A stretch of DNA of 64,000 nt from Megalobrama amblycephala (GCF_018812025.1 NC_063061.1:31940509-32004508), one strand, 5' to 3'. Shown: positions 21,671-31,681, counted from the first letter of the stretch. Notes: generated by a model not told the origin, from the sequence alone. Numbers and translations are program-made.

Positions 21671-22133
21671 TTGAGCGAGAGTGTGGGGAATGATGACGCG
21701 CGTGCTGTGAGTCTTGTCCGAGCACGCGAGGGCTTGATCTGCGCGCAGAAGAGATGTCATGTGCGCGCGCGGGTTTAAAATGAGCTCGCGGGCTCCCGTT
21801 TCCTCGCTTGCAGATCTGTTATCCTCTCGCGGAAGTGATTTACTGCGCGCGCAAGCATCAATTGTGCGCTCGGTCATTAATGGCATTAAAATGTCGCCAT
21901 AATTGAGCGCGAGTGTGGGGAATGATGACGCGCGTGCTGCGAATCTTGTCCGAGCACGCGAGGGCTTGATCTGCGCGCAAAGGAGATGTCATGCGCGCGC
22001 GCGGGTTTAAAATGAGCTCGCGGGCTCCCGTTTGCTCGCGTGTAGATCTGTTATCCTCTCGCGGAAGTGATTTACTGCGCGCGCAAACATCAGTTGTGCG
22101 CTCGATCATTAATGGCATTAAAATGCCGCCATA
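21671..22133. repeat. Two 231-bp CpG-rich tandem units
   Basis: Unit 1 starts TTGAGCGAGAGTGTGGGGAA at 21,671 and unit 2 TTGAGCGCGAGTGTGGGGAA at 21,902. Both contain GATGACGCGCGTGCTG, GCGCGCGCGGGTTTAAAATG, GAGCTCGCGGGCTCCCGTTT, CTCTCGCGGAAGTGATTTAC and CATTAATGGCATTAAAATG. The two differ by scattered substitutions. Minus-strand open frames in it are repeat by-products. It lies immediately upstream of the G2E3-like promoter. Confidence 0.85.
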
Positions 22134-22764
22134 CTTCCCATTGTTAAAAATCAGCGTTTAGGTCAGTGTGTTTACATTTTAAAGCTTTTTGATTTATTCT
22201 ATACAACGTGTAACACCATATTTGTAGAGCAGAGATAATGACGTTTCAGGCGATACTGGGAAATGCTCATAAGTGACGAGAGGAGTTGAGAAGTTAGGGG
22301 CGTCCAGCGAATTTAGTAAAACCATGTCAAATTTAATAGCCATTTAAATACCTTTACTCAATTATCTGGACCACGAAACTTTGGGAGATTATTTTTGAAA
22401 GTCTGTTCTTTGAAATTAGCCTTAAAAAAAAAATCGTTTTTTTCATTGTTTTTCCACATTATTGGCCCATATCTTAAAATAGAACTTTGCGACTTCCGAC
22501 TCATTTCGCCAGATCGGGTCACATATTAATTGAAAATGAGATTTTTAAAAAAATCAAAATTAATAGAATTTTACACTTTTTACTGAAGATTTTAACAATT
22601 TTTGTGAATGTTTGTAGAGGGTGGAAGAAAAAAAACAAACAAACAAACAAAAACAACAATAATGAATTGATTGCAAATGTAATCTTAAGAATGATTAAAG
22701 ATACATAATTAAAATATCTGTTAAACTATTCTTTAAAAATAATTTAAAACTAGGATTATTTATT

Positions 22765-22770
<6 letters not shown>
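22134..22770. other. AT-rich spacer without gene
   Basis: No gene is recognised. It contains homopolymer runs and an (AAAC)n-like tract at 22,630-22,660. Confidence 0.5.
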
Positions 22771-22798
<28 letters not shown>

Positions 22799-22800
22799 TC

Positions 22801-22896
<96 letters not shown>
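22771..22896. repeat. Compound (AC)n/(TA)n microsatellite
   Basis: An AC tract (22,772-22,798) is followed by TA, CA and a long TA tract to about 22,894. Confidence 0.95.
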
Positions 22897-22898
<2 letters not shown>

Positions 22899-23042
22899 CA
22901 GTACAGTCCAAAAGTTCCACTAAGATTTTTAATGTTTTTAAAAGAAGTTTCGTCTGCTCACCAAGGCTACATTTATTTAATTAAAAATACAGTAAAAAAA
23001 CAGTAATATTGTGAAATATTATTACAATTTAAAATAACTGTT
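22897..23042. repeat. Left half of an interspersed repeat split by the DIRS element
   Basis: CCAAGGCTACATTTATTTAA, AAATACAGTAAAAAAACAGT and GTGAAATATTATTACAATTT mark a very common cyprinid MITE. Its sequence resumes at 30,240 with TTTTCTATTTGAATATATTT and TTTATTCCTGTGATGGCAA, so the DIRS element landed inside it. Confidence 0.8.
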
Positions 23043-23228
23043 CCCTTTCAGTCGGTCACGTTCGACGTACGTCAGTAGTGACTGACGAATTGGGATATCG
23101 CTTAGAGAGCCCTATCATCTTCGTGTAAACTAAAACAAGCCAATGGAATTGGCGTGCGAATTTTGCATAATGCGCACCGCCCCCGACAGGTGTATATAAA
23201 TAGGAAGCGGATGCAATCGCACTCTGTC
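23040..23228 (+). repeat. DIRS left inverted terminal repeat
   Basis: Starts GTTCCCTTTCAGTCGGTCAC and contains ACGTACGTCAGTAGTGACTG. It ends before TCTTTCGCTTCGGAGCC. TATATAAATAG at 23,194-23,204 is TATA-like, so this repeat may hold the element's promoter. Confidence 0.85.
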
Positions 23229-23565
23229 TTTCGCTTCGGAGCCATTCACTGGTGTCCTGTTTAGAAGACTCCTTTCTTCGTTTGTTTTATTCTAAAACAT
23301 TGCCTCAGAAGAGGATTACAGCAAGCTATCGGTGCTGGTGAGAGGGCACGTTCAGCGAGGTCGCGAGTGTCCGAGGAGCTGAGCTATAAGCTCTAAAACT
23401 GCTGTTTTCACAGCAACACAAAGAGTGTGTGTGTAGCGATTTGGGCCGGTTCCTCGGTGTGTCAGGGAGTGGTGTACCTGACACATCGCGTCGCTCCCTG
23501 GGTGCTTCAGCACGAGTGAGTTGACTTCCCCTTCTAAAAGAGCTTTACAGACGAACCCTGACAGT

Positions 23566-24936
23566 ATGTCATTTCGTCTGTGCGTTACTGGGTGCGGTCG
23601 TTCCCTGGTCCCTGCTGATGGGCACAATCGCTGCATCTCGTGTTTGGGCGTTCAGCACGCTGAAGCAGCTTTTGTGGATGGTTCATGTTCCCATTGCGGG
23701 AACATGACCATCGCGGTGCTGAGGTCGAGGCTCTCCTTCCTGAAGTCTCAGGAAGCGGGGGTCCCCTCTCCTATGCCGCGTACGACCGTTTTTTCCGGCC
23801 CCGGGAACCGGAATGACGGTACAACGCTGTATAGGGAGGGCGACTTGAGGATAACGGTCAGGGCTCCCCCGCCGAGCGGAAACGCTCCGCGGGCCCCTGC
23901 CCCCTCGTTAGCACCGCAACCCATCTTGCCGCCATTGGTTTCCGCTGGGCCCTCTTCGGACTGTCCAGCCGTTACCTTTGGTGCGCTGCGTCGGAAGGCG
24001 AGTTTGAGAATTCGGGGGAGGAAGATCCGGACGCGCTGCCGCCCTCCGGGACGGTAGCGTTGCCCGAGTCGGATCCCGAACTCTCGGCTGTGCTCTCTCG
24101 AGCCGCCCTGTGCGTCGGGCTTGAGTGGAACCCTCCACCCTGTCCCGGCCCATCTCGGCTGGATGATTGGTACTTGGGGGGGGGTCGCGCTGGTCAGCCC
24201 CAGCGTCCCGCCCCAATGCCTTTCTTCCCGGAGGTGCATGATGAGGTGACCAGGTCTTGGCAGACACCGTATAGTGCCCGTACCAGGCCTGGCCCCGCGT
24301 CCGCCTTCACCTCCCTGGACGGCGGGGTAGCCAGGGGGTACGCGAGGATCCCGCCAGTCGAGCGGTCCGTTGCGATGCAGTTGTGTCCAACGGCCACTGG
24401 CTGGCATGGTGAGCCGCGTCTCCCATCCCGGGCCTGTAAGTTCTCAGCCGGTCTGACTGAGAAAGCTTACAGTTCCTGTGGGCAGGCTGCCTCCGCCCTG
24501 CACGCGATGGCCCTTTTGCAGGTTTACCAAGCAAAGGCGCTGTCGGAGATGCCCCAGGAAGGTCCTGACCAACAGCTGCTTGGGGAGCTGCGCGCTGCCA
24601 CTGACCTTGCCCTCCGGGCAACGAAGGTGACAGCACGCGCTGTTGGTCATGCGATGTCTACCTTGGTAGTCCAGCAACGCCACCTCTGGCTGACCCTGGC
24701 GGACATGCGGGATACCGACAAGCAGCGGTTCCTAAATTCCCCCGTGTCCCCGGTCGGCCTATTCGGCGACGCGGTGGAGAGCTTCGCCCAACAGTTCTCC
24801 GCTGCACAGAAGCAGGCTGAGGCTATCAGTCACGTCATGCCACCGCTGCTGCCTCCACCCAGCCGCCCGTGGCTCAGCCTCAGCCCGCTCGTCGCCGAGG
24901 GCGCCCGCCTGCACCGTCCTCCGCCCCTGCTAAAAC
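23566..24936 (+). pseudogene. DIRS gag-like ORF, frameshifted and interrupted
   Basis: The first frame starts MSFRLCVTGCGRSL, followed by HNRCISCLGVQHAEAAF and CSHCGNM, a Cys/His pattern typical of DIRS gag N-termini. The frame runs to 24,057, but the protein continues from about 24,000 in another frame (EEDPDALPPSG, PESDPELSAVL), so there is a frame change at 23,960-24,010. A second change near 24,820-24,846 shifts the Pro/Ala-rich C-terminal part. At 24,937 a LINE fragment cuts it; the last stretch, rich in Gln, Arg and Lys, resumes at 25,820 and ends at a TGA at 25,935-25,937. Gag would form the RNA-protein particle; this copy cannot make it. Confidence 0.75.
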
Positions 24937-25819
24937 TGGCTGTCCAGATAGGTACATCCTCAATTACCCCGTCAAATTCGGCCAGAAATCTTGGAGTAAT
25001 CCTTGATGACCAACTGTCCTTCAAAGACCACATTGCAAAGACAGCTCGGTCATGCAGATTTGCACTATACAACATCAGGAAAATCAGGCCCTTTCTAACA
25101 GAACATGCAACACAACTTCTGGTCCAGGCCCTGGTCATTTCCAGGCTTGATTACTGCAATGCTCTTCTGGCTGGACTGCCATCATGCACAATCAAGCCTC
25201 TACAAATGATTCAGAACGCTGCAGCACGTCTCGTCTTCAACGAGCCCAAAAGAGCCCACGTCACGCCTCTCTTCATCTCTCTTCACTGGCTACCACTTGC
25301 TGCTCGTATCAAATTCAAGGCGTTGACGCTTGCTTACAGATCTGCCACAGGCTCAGCACCCTCCTACTTCCACTCACTCTTACGAGTCTACACTCCTACC
25401 AGAAACCTGCGCTCATTAAAGGAGCGAAGGCTTGTGGTACCATCACAGAGAGGCACAAAATCACTTTCCAGAACGTTCTCGTTCACTGTTCCTTGCTGGT
25501 GGAACGATCTTCCTGCCTCCATCCGGAATGCGGAATCCCTGGCAATATTCAAAAGACAGCTGAAAACCCATCTCTTTCGTGAGCACTTAACCTCATCTTA
25601 AAAAAAAAAAAAAAAACACTTCTTACTCCTATCCTTTCACTTCCTCTAATCCCTCTCTATTGTAGCTTAGGATAATCTGAGCACTGCCTATAACTTGTAT
25701 TATGAGCACTTCTTGTCTATTTGCCTCGTCATGACGACTCGCTTGTTGTATTCCTCACTTGTAAGTCGCTTTGGATAAAAGCGTCTGCCAAATGAATAAA
25801 TGTAATGTAAATGTAAATG
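24937..25819 (+). mobile_element. 5'-truncated L2-type LINE inserted in DIRS gag
   Basis: Only the C-terminal part of a LINE reverse transcriptase is present: NLGVILDDQLSFKDHIAKTA, LDYCNALLAGLP, QMIQNAAARLVF, LHWLPLAARIKFK and WNDLPASIR. It is followed by an A-run and the tail GTCGCTTTGGATAAAAGCGT plus CTGCCAAATGAATAAATG and (ATGTAA)n, typical of a different fish L2 family from the one at 3-6 kb. TAAAAC is found on both sides (24,931-24,936 and 25,820-25,825), a possible short target duplication, though it partly overlaps the tail repeat. The coding part is open and read-through from DIRS sequence. Confidence 0.88.
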
Positions 25820-26201
25820 TAAAACGGCAAAGCAGCAGCCTACACCAGCCAGGCAGCAGGGTGCCGGTCGCGGGCGTGGTGCCCAGCCCGTCTCAGCTAA
25901 ACCAGGTGGCAAGCGTAAAAAGAAGTCACGGCCCTGAGACGGGCAACCTGGAGGGGAAGGATCTTGCTCTTCGGGAGAGTTTTCCACCATCTCTCCCACC
26001 CCCGGAGGAGGGCCGGGGGGAATTTTGTGTCGTCTGTCAAACAACCGCCGCTGGCTCTCCGGAGTCCAGCGGTACCCACTTTTTCACAAAAAGAGCAGTT
26101 TCCTCAAACTCCAGGTCACAACAAGGTGTGTCTGCCAGTGTGCCAGGCCCCGCCTCGCCGCTGGCAGCGCCCTCCCCATTCGGCCAGCAGGCGGCAGTGT
26201 G

Positions 26202-28232
26202 ATGGCGCAGACCGCGTCCCGTGCGCCGTCTCCCATTCGCACTGCTGCCTCGCAGAGTCCGACCTCACTCCAGGCCGCTCCCATGCCGTCCGAGTCGGGT
26301 CCCTCTCTGCCTTGCTGCCCCACCCCCGGTGCGTCTGTGGTGCCTTTGGTCCCGCTGGTTCGGAGTCTGGAGGCGTGGAGCACGCTTCCCAGCCCGTCCC
26401 GCTGGCTCATTCGCACTATCAGACTCGGCTATGCGATTCAGTTCGCCCGGCGTCCCCCGGTTTTCAGGGGTGTCCACTTCACTCAGGTGTCGTTGGACAG
26501 TGCACCTGTTCTCCGGGCGGAGATTGCTGTCCTCCTGGCGAAGGATGCAATCGAGCCGGTCCCTCCAGCCGATATGAAGTCGGGGTTCTACAGCCCCTAC
26601 TTCATTGTACCAAAGAAGGGCGGTGGGCTACGGCCAATCCTGGATCTGCGCGTCCTGAACCGGTATCTTCACAAGATGCCGTTCAAGATGCTCACGCAGA
26701 AGCGCATTTTCGAATGCGTCCGTCCCCGGGATTGGTTTGCAGCAATAGACCTGAAGGACGCGTACTTTCATGTCTCGATTCTGCCTCGACACAGACCCTT
26801 CCTCCGGTTTGCGTTCGAGGGTCGGGCATATCAGTACAAAGTCCTACCCTTCGGGCTGGCCCTGTCACCCCGCGTCTTTACGAAGGTTGCGGAGGCGGCC
26901 ATTGTTCCCCTCAAGGAACAGGGCGTTCGTATTCTCAACTATCTCGACGACTGGCTGATCCTGGCCAGCTCGCGAGAGCAGTTGTGCGAACACAGGGACA
27001 TGGTTTTAGCTCACCTCAGCCGGTTGGGTCTTCGGGTCAACTGGGACAAGAGCAAACTCGCCCCCGGGCAGAGGATCTCTTATCTCGGTCTCGAGCTAGA
27101 CTCGGTTGCACGGACTGCGCGTCTCACCGAGGCGCGCGTCCAGTCGGTGTTGAACTGCCTGAGTTCGCTCAAGCGCAGGACAGCGGTTCCACTGAAAGTT
27201 TTTCAGAGGCTCCTGGGGCATATGGCATCTGCAGCCGCGGTCACGCCGCTCGGATTGCTTCATATGAGACCGCTTCAACACTGGCTCCGCGGCCGGGTCC
27301 CGAGATGGGCGTGGCAGTGCGGCACGCTCCGTGTCCCCATGACACCGAGCTGCCGTCGCACCCTTGTCCGGTGGTCGGACCCTTCGTTCCTGCGGGCCGG
27401 AGTACCCCTCGAACAAGTGTCCAGGCATGCTGTGGTCTCCACAGATGCCTCTGCCACGGGATGGGGAGCCACGTACAACGGGCATGCAGTGGCAGGTCTT
27501 TGGACGGGGCCTCAGCTGCATTGGCATATCAATTGCCTCGAGTTGCTAGCGGTACGTCTTGCGCTGGCCCGCTTCAAGAAGCTGTTGTCAGGCAAGCACG
27601 TTCTAGTCCGCTCAGACAGCACTGCGGCCGTTGCGTACATCAACCGTCAAGGTGGTCTACGCTCCCGTCGCATGTCGCAACTCGCCCGCCATCTCTTGTT
27701 GTGGAGTCAGAAGTATCTGAGGTCCCTTTGGGCCACTCATGTCCCAGGTGTGCTCAACCGTGCAGCCGACGAGCTGTCACGGCAGCCTCCACTTGCGGGC
27801 GAGTGGCGGCTCCACCCCCAGGCGGTCCAGCTGATTTGGCAGCATTTCGGCGAGGCCCAGCTAGACCTGTTTGCCTCCCCGGAAACTGCCCACTGCCAGT
27901 GGTTTTATTCCCTGACCGGCGGCACGCTCGGCACGGATGCCCTGGCACACAGCTGGCCCCCGGGTCTGCGCAAATATGCGTTTCCCCCAGTGAGCCTTCT
28001 CGCACAACTCCTGTGCAAGGTCAGGGAGGACGGGGAGCAGGTTCTGTTAGTGGCTCCGTATTGGCCCACTCGGACCTGGTTCTCAGACCTCATCCTCCTC
28101 GCGACAGCCCCTCCCTGGCCGATTCCTCTGAGGAAGGACCTCCTGACTCAGAGACGGGGCACCCTGTGGCACCCGCGTCCCGATCTATGGAACCTCCACG
28201 TGTGGTCCCTGGACGGGATGCGGAGGTTCTGA
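26202..28232 (+). CDS. DIRS reverse transcriptase-RNase H (with methyltransferase-like end)
   Basis: This is a 676-residue frame if the ATG at 26,202 is used; the frame is open further upstream to 26,025. RT blocks are visible: SGFYSPYFIVPKKGGGLRPI, LDLRVLNRYL, AIDLKDAYFHVSI, LPFGLALSPRVFTK and the catalytic YLDDW at residues 247-251. RNase H follows: STDASATGWGA, HINCLELLAVRLAL and VRSDSTAAVAYIN supply the expected Asp, Glu and Asp. The final part (LDLFASPETAHCQWF, YAFPPVSLLAQLL, VAPYWPTRTWFSDL) lies where DIRS elements have a Dam-like methyltransferase domain. No stop or frame break is seen. Its end overlaps the recombinase start by 46 bases in another frame. Confidence 0.88.
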   Translation: MAQTASRAPSPIRTAASQSPTSLQAAPMPSESGPSLPCCPTPGASVVPLVPLVRSLEAWSTLPSPSRWLIRTIRLGYAIQFARRPPVFRGVHFTQVSLDSAPVLRAEIAVLLAKDAIEPVPPADMKSGFYSPYFIVPKKGGGLRPILDLRVLNRYLHKMPFKMLTQKRIFECVRPRDWFAAIDLKDAYFHVSILPRHRPFLRFAFEGRAYQYKVLPFGLALSPRVFTKVAEAAIVPLKEQGVRILNYLDDWLILASSREQLCEHRDMVLAHLSRLGLRVNWDKSKLAPGQRISYLGLELDSVARTARLTEARVQSVLNCLSSLKRRTAVPLKVFQRLLGHMASAAAVTPLGLLHMRPLQHWLRGRVPRWAWQCGTLRVPMTPSCRRTLVRWSDPSFLRAGVPLEQVSRHAVVSTDASATGWGATYNGHAVAGLWTGPQLHWHINCLELLAVRLALARFKKLLSGKHVLVRSDSTAAVAYINRQGGLRSRRMSQLARHLLLWSQKYLRSLWATHVPGVLNRAADELSRQPPLAGEWRLHPQAVQLIWQHFGEAQLDLFASPETAHCQWFYSLTGGTLGTDALAHSWPPGLRKYAFPPVSLLAQLLCKVREDGEQVLLVAPYWPTRTWFSDLILLATAPPWPIPLRKDLLTQRRGTLWHPRPDLWNLHVWSLDGMRRF

Positions 28233-29233
28233 GTGATCTCCCGCAAGCGGTCGTAGACACCATCACTTCCGCTAGAGCTCCTTCCACTAGGAGTCTCTAT
28301 GCGTTGAAGTGGAACCTGTTCGTCGAATGGTGCGCCTCTCGCCGAGAGGACCCCCGATCATGTTCGGTCGGATCCGTGCTTTCCTTCCTGCAAGAAGGGT
28401 TGGAGCGAAGGCTGTCTCCCTCCACCCTGAAGGTGTATGTTGCCGCTATCGCCGCACATCACCACGCAGTTGAGGGTAAGTCCCTGGGGAAACACGATCT
28501 GATCGTCAGATTCCTGAGGGGAGCGAGGAGATTAAATCCTCCTCGCCCTTCCTCCGTACCCTCTTGGGATTTGACCCTGGTTCTCACAGCTCTCCGGGGT
28601 CATCCCTTTGAGCCTTTGCAATCAGTCGATCTGAAACTAATGTCTCTTAAGACGGTTCTTCTGGTTGCATTGGCTTCCCTGAAGAGGGTAGGGGATCTGC
28701 ATGCATTTTCGGTCGACGAAACGTGCCTAGAATTCGGGCCCGGTGATTCTCACGTCATCCTGAGACCCCGGCCTGGATACGTGCCCAAGGTTCCTACCAC
28801 TCCCTTCAGAGATCAGGTAGTGAACCTGCAAGCGCTGCCCTCGGAGGAGGCAGACCCAGCCCTAGCTTTGCTCTGTCCCGTCCGCGCGCTGCGCGTTTAC
28901 GTGGATAGAACGCGAAGCTTCAGGACCTCAGATCAGCTCTTCATCTGTTACGGAGGCCAGCAGAAGGGAAAGGCTGTCTCCAAGCAGAGGATGGCCCACT
29001 GGATAGTGGATGCCATCGCCTTGGCGTATGAATCCCAGGGCGTGCCTTGCCCGCTCGGGTTGAGAGCCCACTCCACCAGAGGGGTGGCCTCTTCCTGGGC
29101 GCTGGCTCATGGCGCCTCGCTGACAGATATTTGTAGAGCTGCAGGCTGGGCGACACCTAACACGTTCGCTAGGTTTTATAGCCTACGTGTAGAGCCAGTA
29201 TCTTCACGTGTACTCGCATCCACTAGTCGGTAG
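28187..29233 (+). CDS. DIRS tyrosine recombinase
   Basis: This 348-residue protein would insert the circular DNA form by strand exchange. The start is taken at ATG 28,187, just inside the end of RT/RNase H; the same frame is open much further upstream (25,964), but that stretch is the shadow of RT/RNase H. An N-terminal SAM-like part (APSTRSLYALKWNLFVEWC, STLKVYVAAIAAHH) precedes the catalytic domain. Catalytic residues are visible: R167 in LKRVGDL, H295 and R298 in AHSTRGVASSWALAHGAS, and Y331 in FARFYSL. The length and order match the DIRS recombinase family, and the frame has no stop, so this copy could be active. Confidence 0.9.
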   Translation: MEPPRVVPGRDAEVLSDLPQAVVDTITSARAPSTRSLYALKWNLFVEWCASRREDPRSCSVGSVLSFLQEGLERRLSPSTLKVYVAAIAAHHHAVEGKSLGKHDLIVRFLRGARRLNPPRPSSVPSWDLTLVLTALRGHPFEPLQSVDLKLMSLKTVLLVALASLKRVGDLHAFSVDETCLEFGPGDSHVILRPRPGYVPKVPTTPFRDQVVNLQALPSEEADPALALLCPVRALRVYVDRTRSFRTSDQLFICYGGQQKGKAVSKQRMAHWIVDAIALAYESQGVPCPLGLRAHSTRGVASSWALAHGASLTDICRAAGWATPNTFARFYSLRVEPVSSRVLASTSR

Positions 29234-29854
29234 ACGTGTTGTACCTGCTCTAAGTGTCGGCTTGCAATGCCATTCCCGCCACTGGCCGGATACGTGCATA
29301 CTTCACTCCAGTCGAGTTCCCCGCTTGGCGAACCCTGTCGAGTTCCTCCGCCTCCCCCTTCGGCTCGGACATTGCGGAGTGTCTGGTGCCAGGCCTACAT
29401 CCGTCGCTGACGCTGTCTGTTGGCTGGGGCCCATATGTCGTGACCCCTCTACGTGAGCAGTCCCATATGTGTAATTGTCCACGGTTTAAAACTCCCTACG
29501 GGCCGAGTCCGTGTCTTTCCCTTAGCAGAGCCAGCTCTGCTGTCACCTGTCAGATGAGTCTCCCCCTAACCAGGTGGAGCCATCCCAGGGACTCCATATG
29601 CGTACTACCCCCCGGGCCAGTCCATATGTGTATTCCCACGTAAACTCCTCCCCCATTGGGTAGGTAGTGGTCTCCGCAGCGTCCCTTACGGGTTCGCTTC
29701 CCCAGTGTAGTCTAGTTACTTAGTGGGTAGTGGTTAGACAGCAGTAGACTCTCTCGGTGTAAGCTCGCCCCCTTCACCGTCAGCCGGTGCTATGGGCGGC
29801 TGAGCTTGCGCTGGGCACTGGAAGGGGTTTCGTAACTGTGGCGCTTTAGTTGGG
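29234..29854 (+). other. DIRS 3' non-coding region
   Basis: No protein is recognised between the recombinase stop and the internal complementary region. CCATATGTGTA-like motifs recur at about 29,428, 29,463, 29,596 and 29,622. Confidence 0.6.
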
Positions 29855-29964
29855 ATCCCAATTCGTCGGTCACTACTGACGTACGTCGAACGTGACCGAC
29901 TGAAAGGGAACGTCTCGGTTACGTATGTAACCCTCGTTCCCTGAAGGAGGGAACGGAGACGTAC
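29855..29964 (+). repeat. DIRS internal complementary region
   Basis: 29,855-29,911 is the reverse complement of the left end (23,040-23,096) with one mismatch seen. 29,909-29,964 is the reverse complement of the right end (about 30,187-30,242). The two meet at AAAGGGAACGTCTCGG. In DIRS models this region guides joining of the two ends into a circle. Confidence 0.9.
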
Positions 29965-30029
29965 GTCCCGTCGCCACAGTTTCTGTACCCTCGCTGTAGT
30001 GCGGACACCAGTTGTCTCCTCAGCGAAAA

Positions 30030-30242
30030 ACAGAGTGCGATTGCATCCGCTTCCTATTTATATACACCTGTCGGGGGCGGTGCGCATTATGCAAAATTCG
30101 CACGCCAATTCCATTGGCTTGTTTTAGTTTACACGAAGATGATAGGGCTCTCTAAGCGATATCCCAATTCGTCGGTCACTACTGACGTACGTCTCCGTTC
30201 CCTCCTTCAGGGAACGAGGGTTACATACGTAACCGAGACGTT
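30030..30242 (+). repeat. DIRS right inverted terminal repeat
   Basis: It is the inverted copy of the left repeat up to ACGTACGT (about 30,191), then the right-specific end with CTCCGTTCCCTCCTTCAGGG, GAGGGTTACATACGTAACCG and AGACGTT. Confidence 0.88.
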
Positions 30243-30305
30243 TTCTATTTGAATATATTTCACAAAGTAATTTATTCCTGTGATGGCAATAAATTTGGTT
30301 TGACT
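30240..30305. repeat. Right half of the interspersed repeat split by DIRS
   Basis: TTTTCTATTTGAATATATTT then TTTATTCCTGTGATGGCAA continue the repeat that stops at 23,042. It decays into an (AT)n tract. Confidence 0.75.
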
Positions 30306-30310
30306 ATATA

Positions 30311-30350
<40 letters not shown>
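30306..30350. repeat. (TA)n microsatellite
   Basis: Dinucleotide tract, then TATGTATGTTAATGTATG. Confidence 0.9.
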
Positions 30351-30355
<5 letters not shown>

Positions 30356-30529
30356 TAATGTATGTTCAAAATAAAATAGAAAGCAAAAAAACAAAAAATG
30401 GAGAGGTGGCAGTTTACTCATTTAATTATCAGTGCTGTATCTGTTTAAACTTTATGATGGAAATAAAATAATGGAACTTTTTTAATCACTTTTTTTTTTT
30501 CCCGACTAAAAATTAAAATGCTAATTGCA

Positions 30530-31640
30530 CACAAAGTTATGACCATCCCTGAGGCACCTTAACAAACTTCAGGCTAAATATACTGACAAGCATCTTTTAA
30601 CATGGTTGGTTAAAAACACAGACAGAAGCTGCCAATTGCAATTAGAAGATTCAAACAGTGTGAATCCATTAACTGTCTGACTCTTCCTGACATCCTATGG
30701 AAGAAAACAAAAAAAAAACCGCTGTGATGAAAGAACCAAAATCTCCTCCACCACTCACTCATAACAACAACAACAACAGCACACACAACAAGGTGACCTC
30801 AGGCTTCAATCTGCCCATGGAATCGTTCATAAACACTTCATCATTCCACAAAAAGGAGTCGGAAAAGAGTGGGAGGGCCAGAAAAGTGTTGTTTGTTTAA
30901 ATAATAGAGTGAAAGCCACAGTCTTGTCAGTTCACATTGTCATGCTGTCAGGCCAAAACCCTCCCCTAACTGACAGCCTGACATTAGGCCAGCTGAGATC
31001 AATCGTCTGCTGTGAGGGACAAAAGAAGCGTAACCTTTGTAATTGCAGTCATTAGCCACGTTGCTTCAGCGCTGAAATGGTGGCAACCTCACGGTGCACG
31101 CCTGTCATTGTCTGGAGCCGTAATGAAGAAGGAAAACGGTGGGGATCATAACTTTTTCCGTTGCACGATGTGTGGGGGATTTATGACACCACCATGACCC
31201 CTTTTCAAAATGGCTACGGAGGAAATTTCATTAATGGGTCTCCTTGTCATGGCAGAGAGGCTTTCAATGTAATGGACAGCATGTCCATTACACTTCTATG
31301 CTTCTATGGTAGATGTATCCTAGTGCTCGATTCAAAATCAAATGAAAGAAATTTTGACAACTTGTTAAACTTGTAAAACTGTAAATGTTCAAAATGTTTA
31401 ACTGCAGATTATGAAGATTACAGAGTGGGAAATTCAGTAAGAAGTGTGGCAATGTGTTTATTTGTACATGAGAAACTTCACTTCACTTCATCAGTAGGCA
31501 TGTTGACATGCACAAATTCCTGTCTGACTGAATCCAATTTGATTTCAGATTCTGGAAGTTCTGTTTATACGAAACCTAAATTTGCAATCCAATTAAATCC
31601 AAATAAACATATGCATGATAGCAAGAAGTAAAACTCACTA
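30530..31640. other. Unique complex DNA without gene; candidate conserved non-coding element
   Basis: No coding sequence or known repeat is recognised over 1.1 kb, apart from short ACAACA and AAAAC tracts near 30,700-30,790. From about 30,900 to 31,300 base composition is balanced and complex, with homeodomain-like TAATTGCAGTCATTAGCC and CATTAATGG motifs. The palindrome ATGGACAGCATGTCCAT is at 31,273-31,289. This differs from the AT-rich, repeat-filled surroundings. The small frames (for example 30,697-30,900) start within a repeat tract and look random. Confidence 0.35.
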
Positions 31641-31681
31641 TAAAATATATGCACTGCGCATCTGCGCAACGTATAGGTATT

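Larger units (their letters stand above)
23040..30242 (+). mobile_element. Complete DIRS tyrosine-recombinase retrotransposon with LINE insert
   Basis: DIRS elements copy via RNA and a circular DNA that a tyrosine recombinase inserts without target duplication. Here a left end (23,040 on) and right end (to 30,242) are inverted repeats of each other over roughly 160 bp, including ATGCAATCGCACTCTG and its complement at 30,031-30,046. An internal complementary region (29,855-29,964) is the complement of the extreme left 57 bases joined to the complement of the extreme right ~54 bases. The order inside is gag, RT/RNase H, then an overlapping recombinase. GTT is present at both junctions and no longer target duplication is seen. 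RT/RNase H and recombinase frames are open; gag is broken. Confidence 0.92.

Noticed and set aside
21599..22118. Two similar minus-strand frames reading RSKSLPREDNRS, a possible repeated protein
   Set aside because: They are the same frame in the two 231-bp tandem units, and each runs off the unit; no family or splice support.
23748..24407. Minus-strand frame of 219 codons over DIRS gag
   Set aside because: It is opposite a GC-rich gag frame, has no known motif and is a composition shadow.
25964..28186. 1089-codon frame beginning at 25,964 as one protein
   Set aside because: Before 28,187 it is the other-frame shadow of the DIRS RT/RNase H, whose motifs are in the frame of 26,202. Only the end encodes the recombinase.
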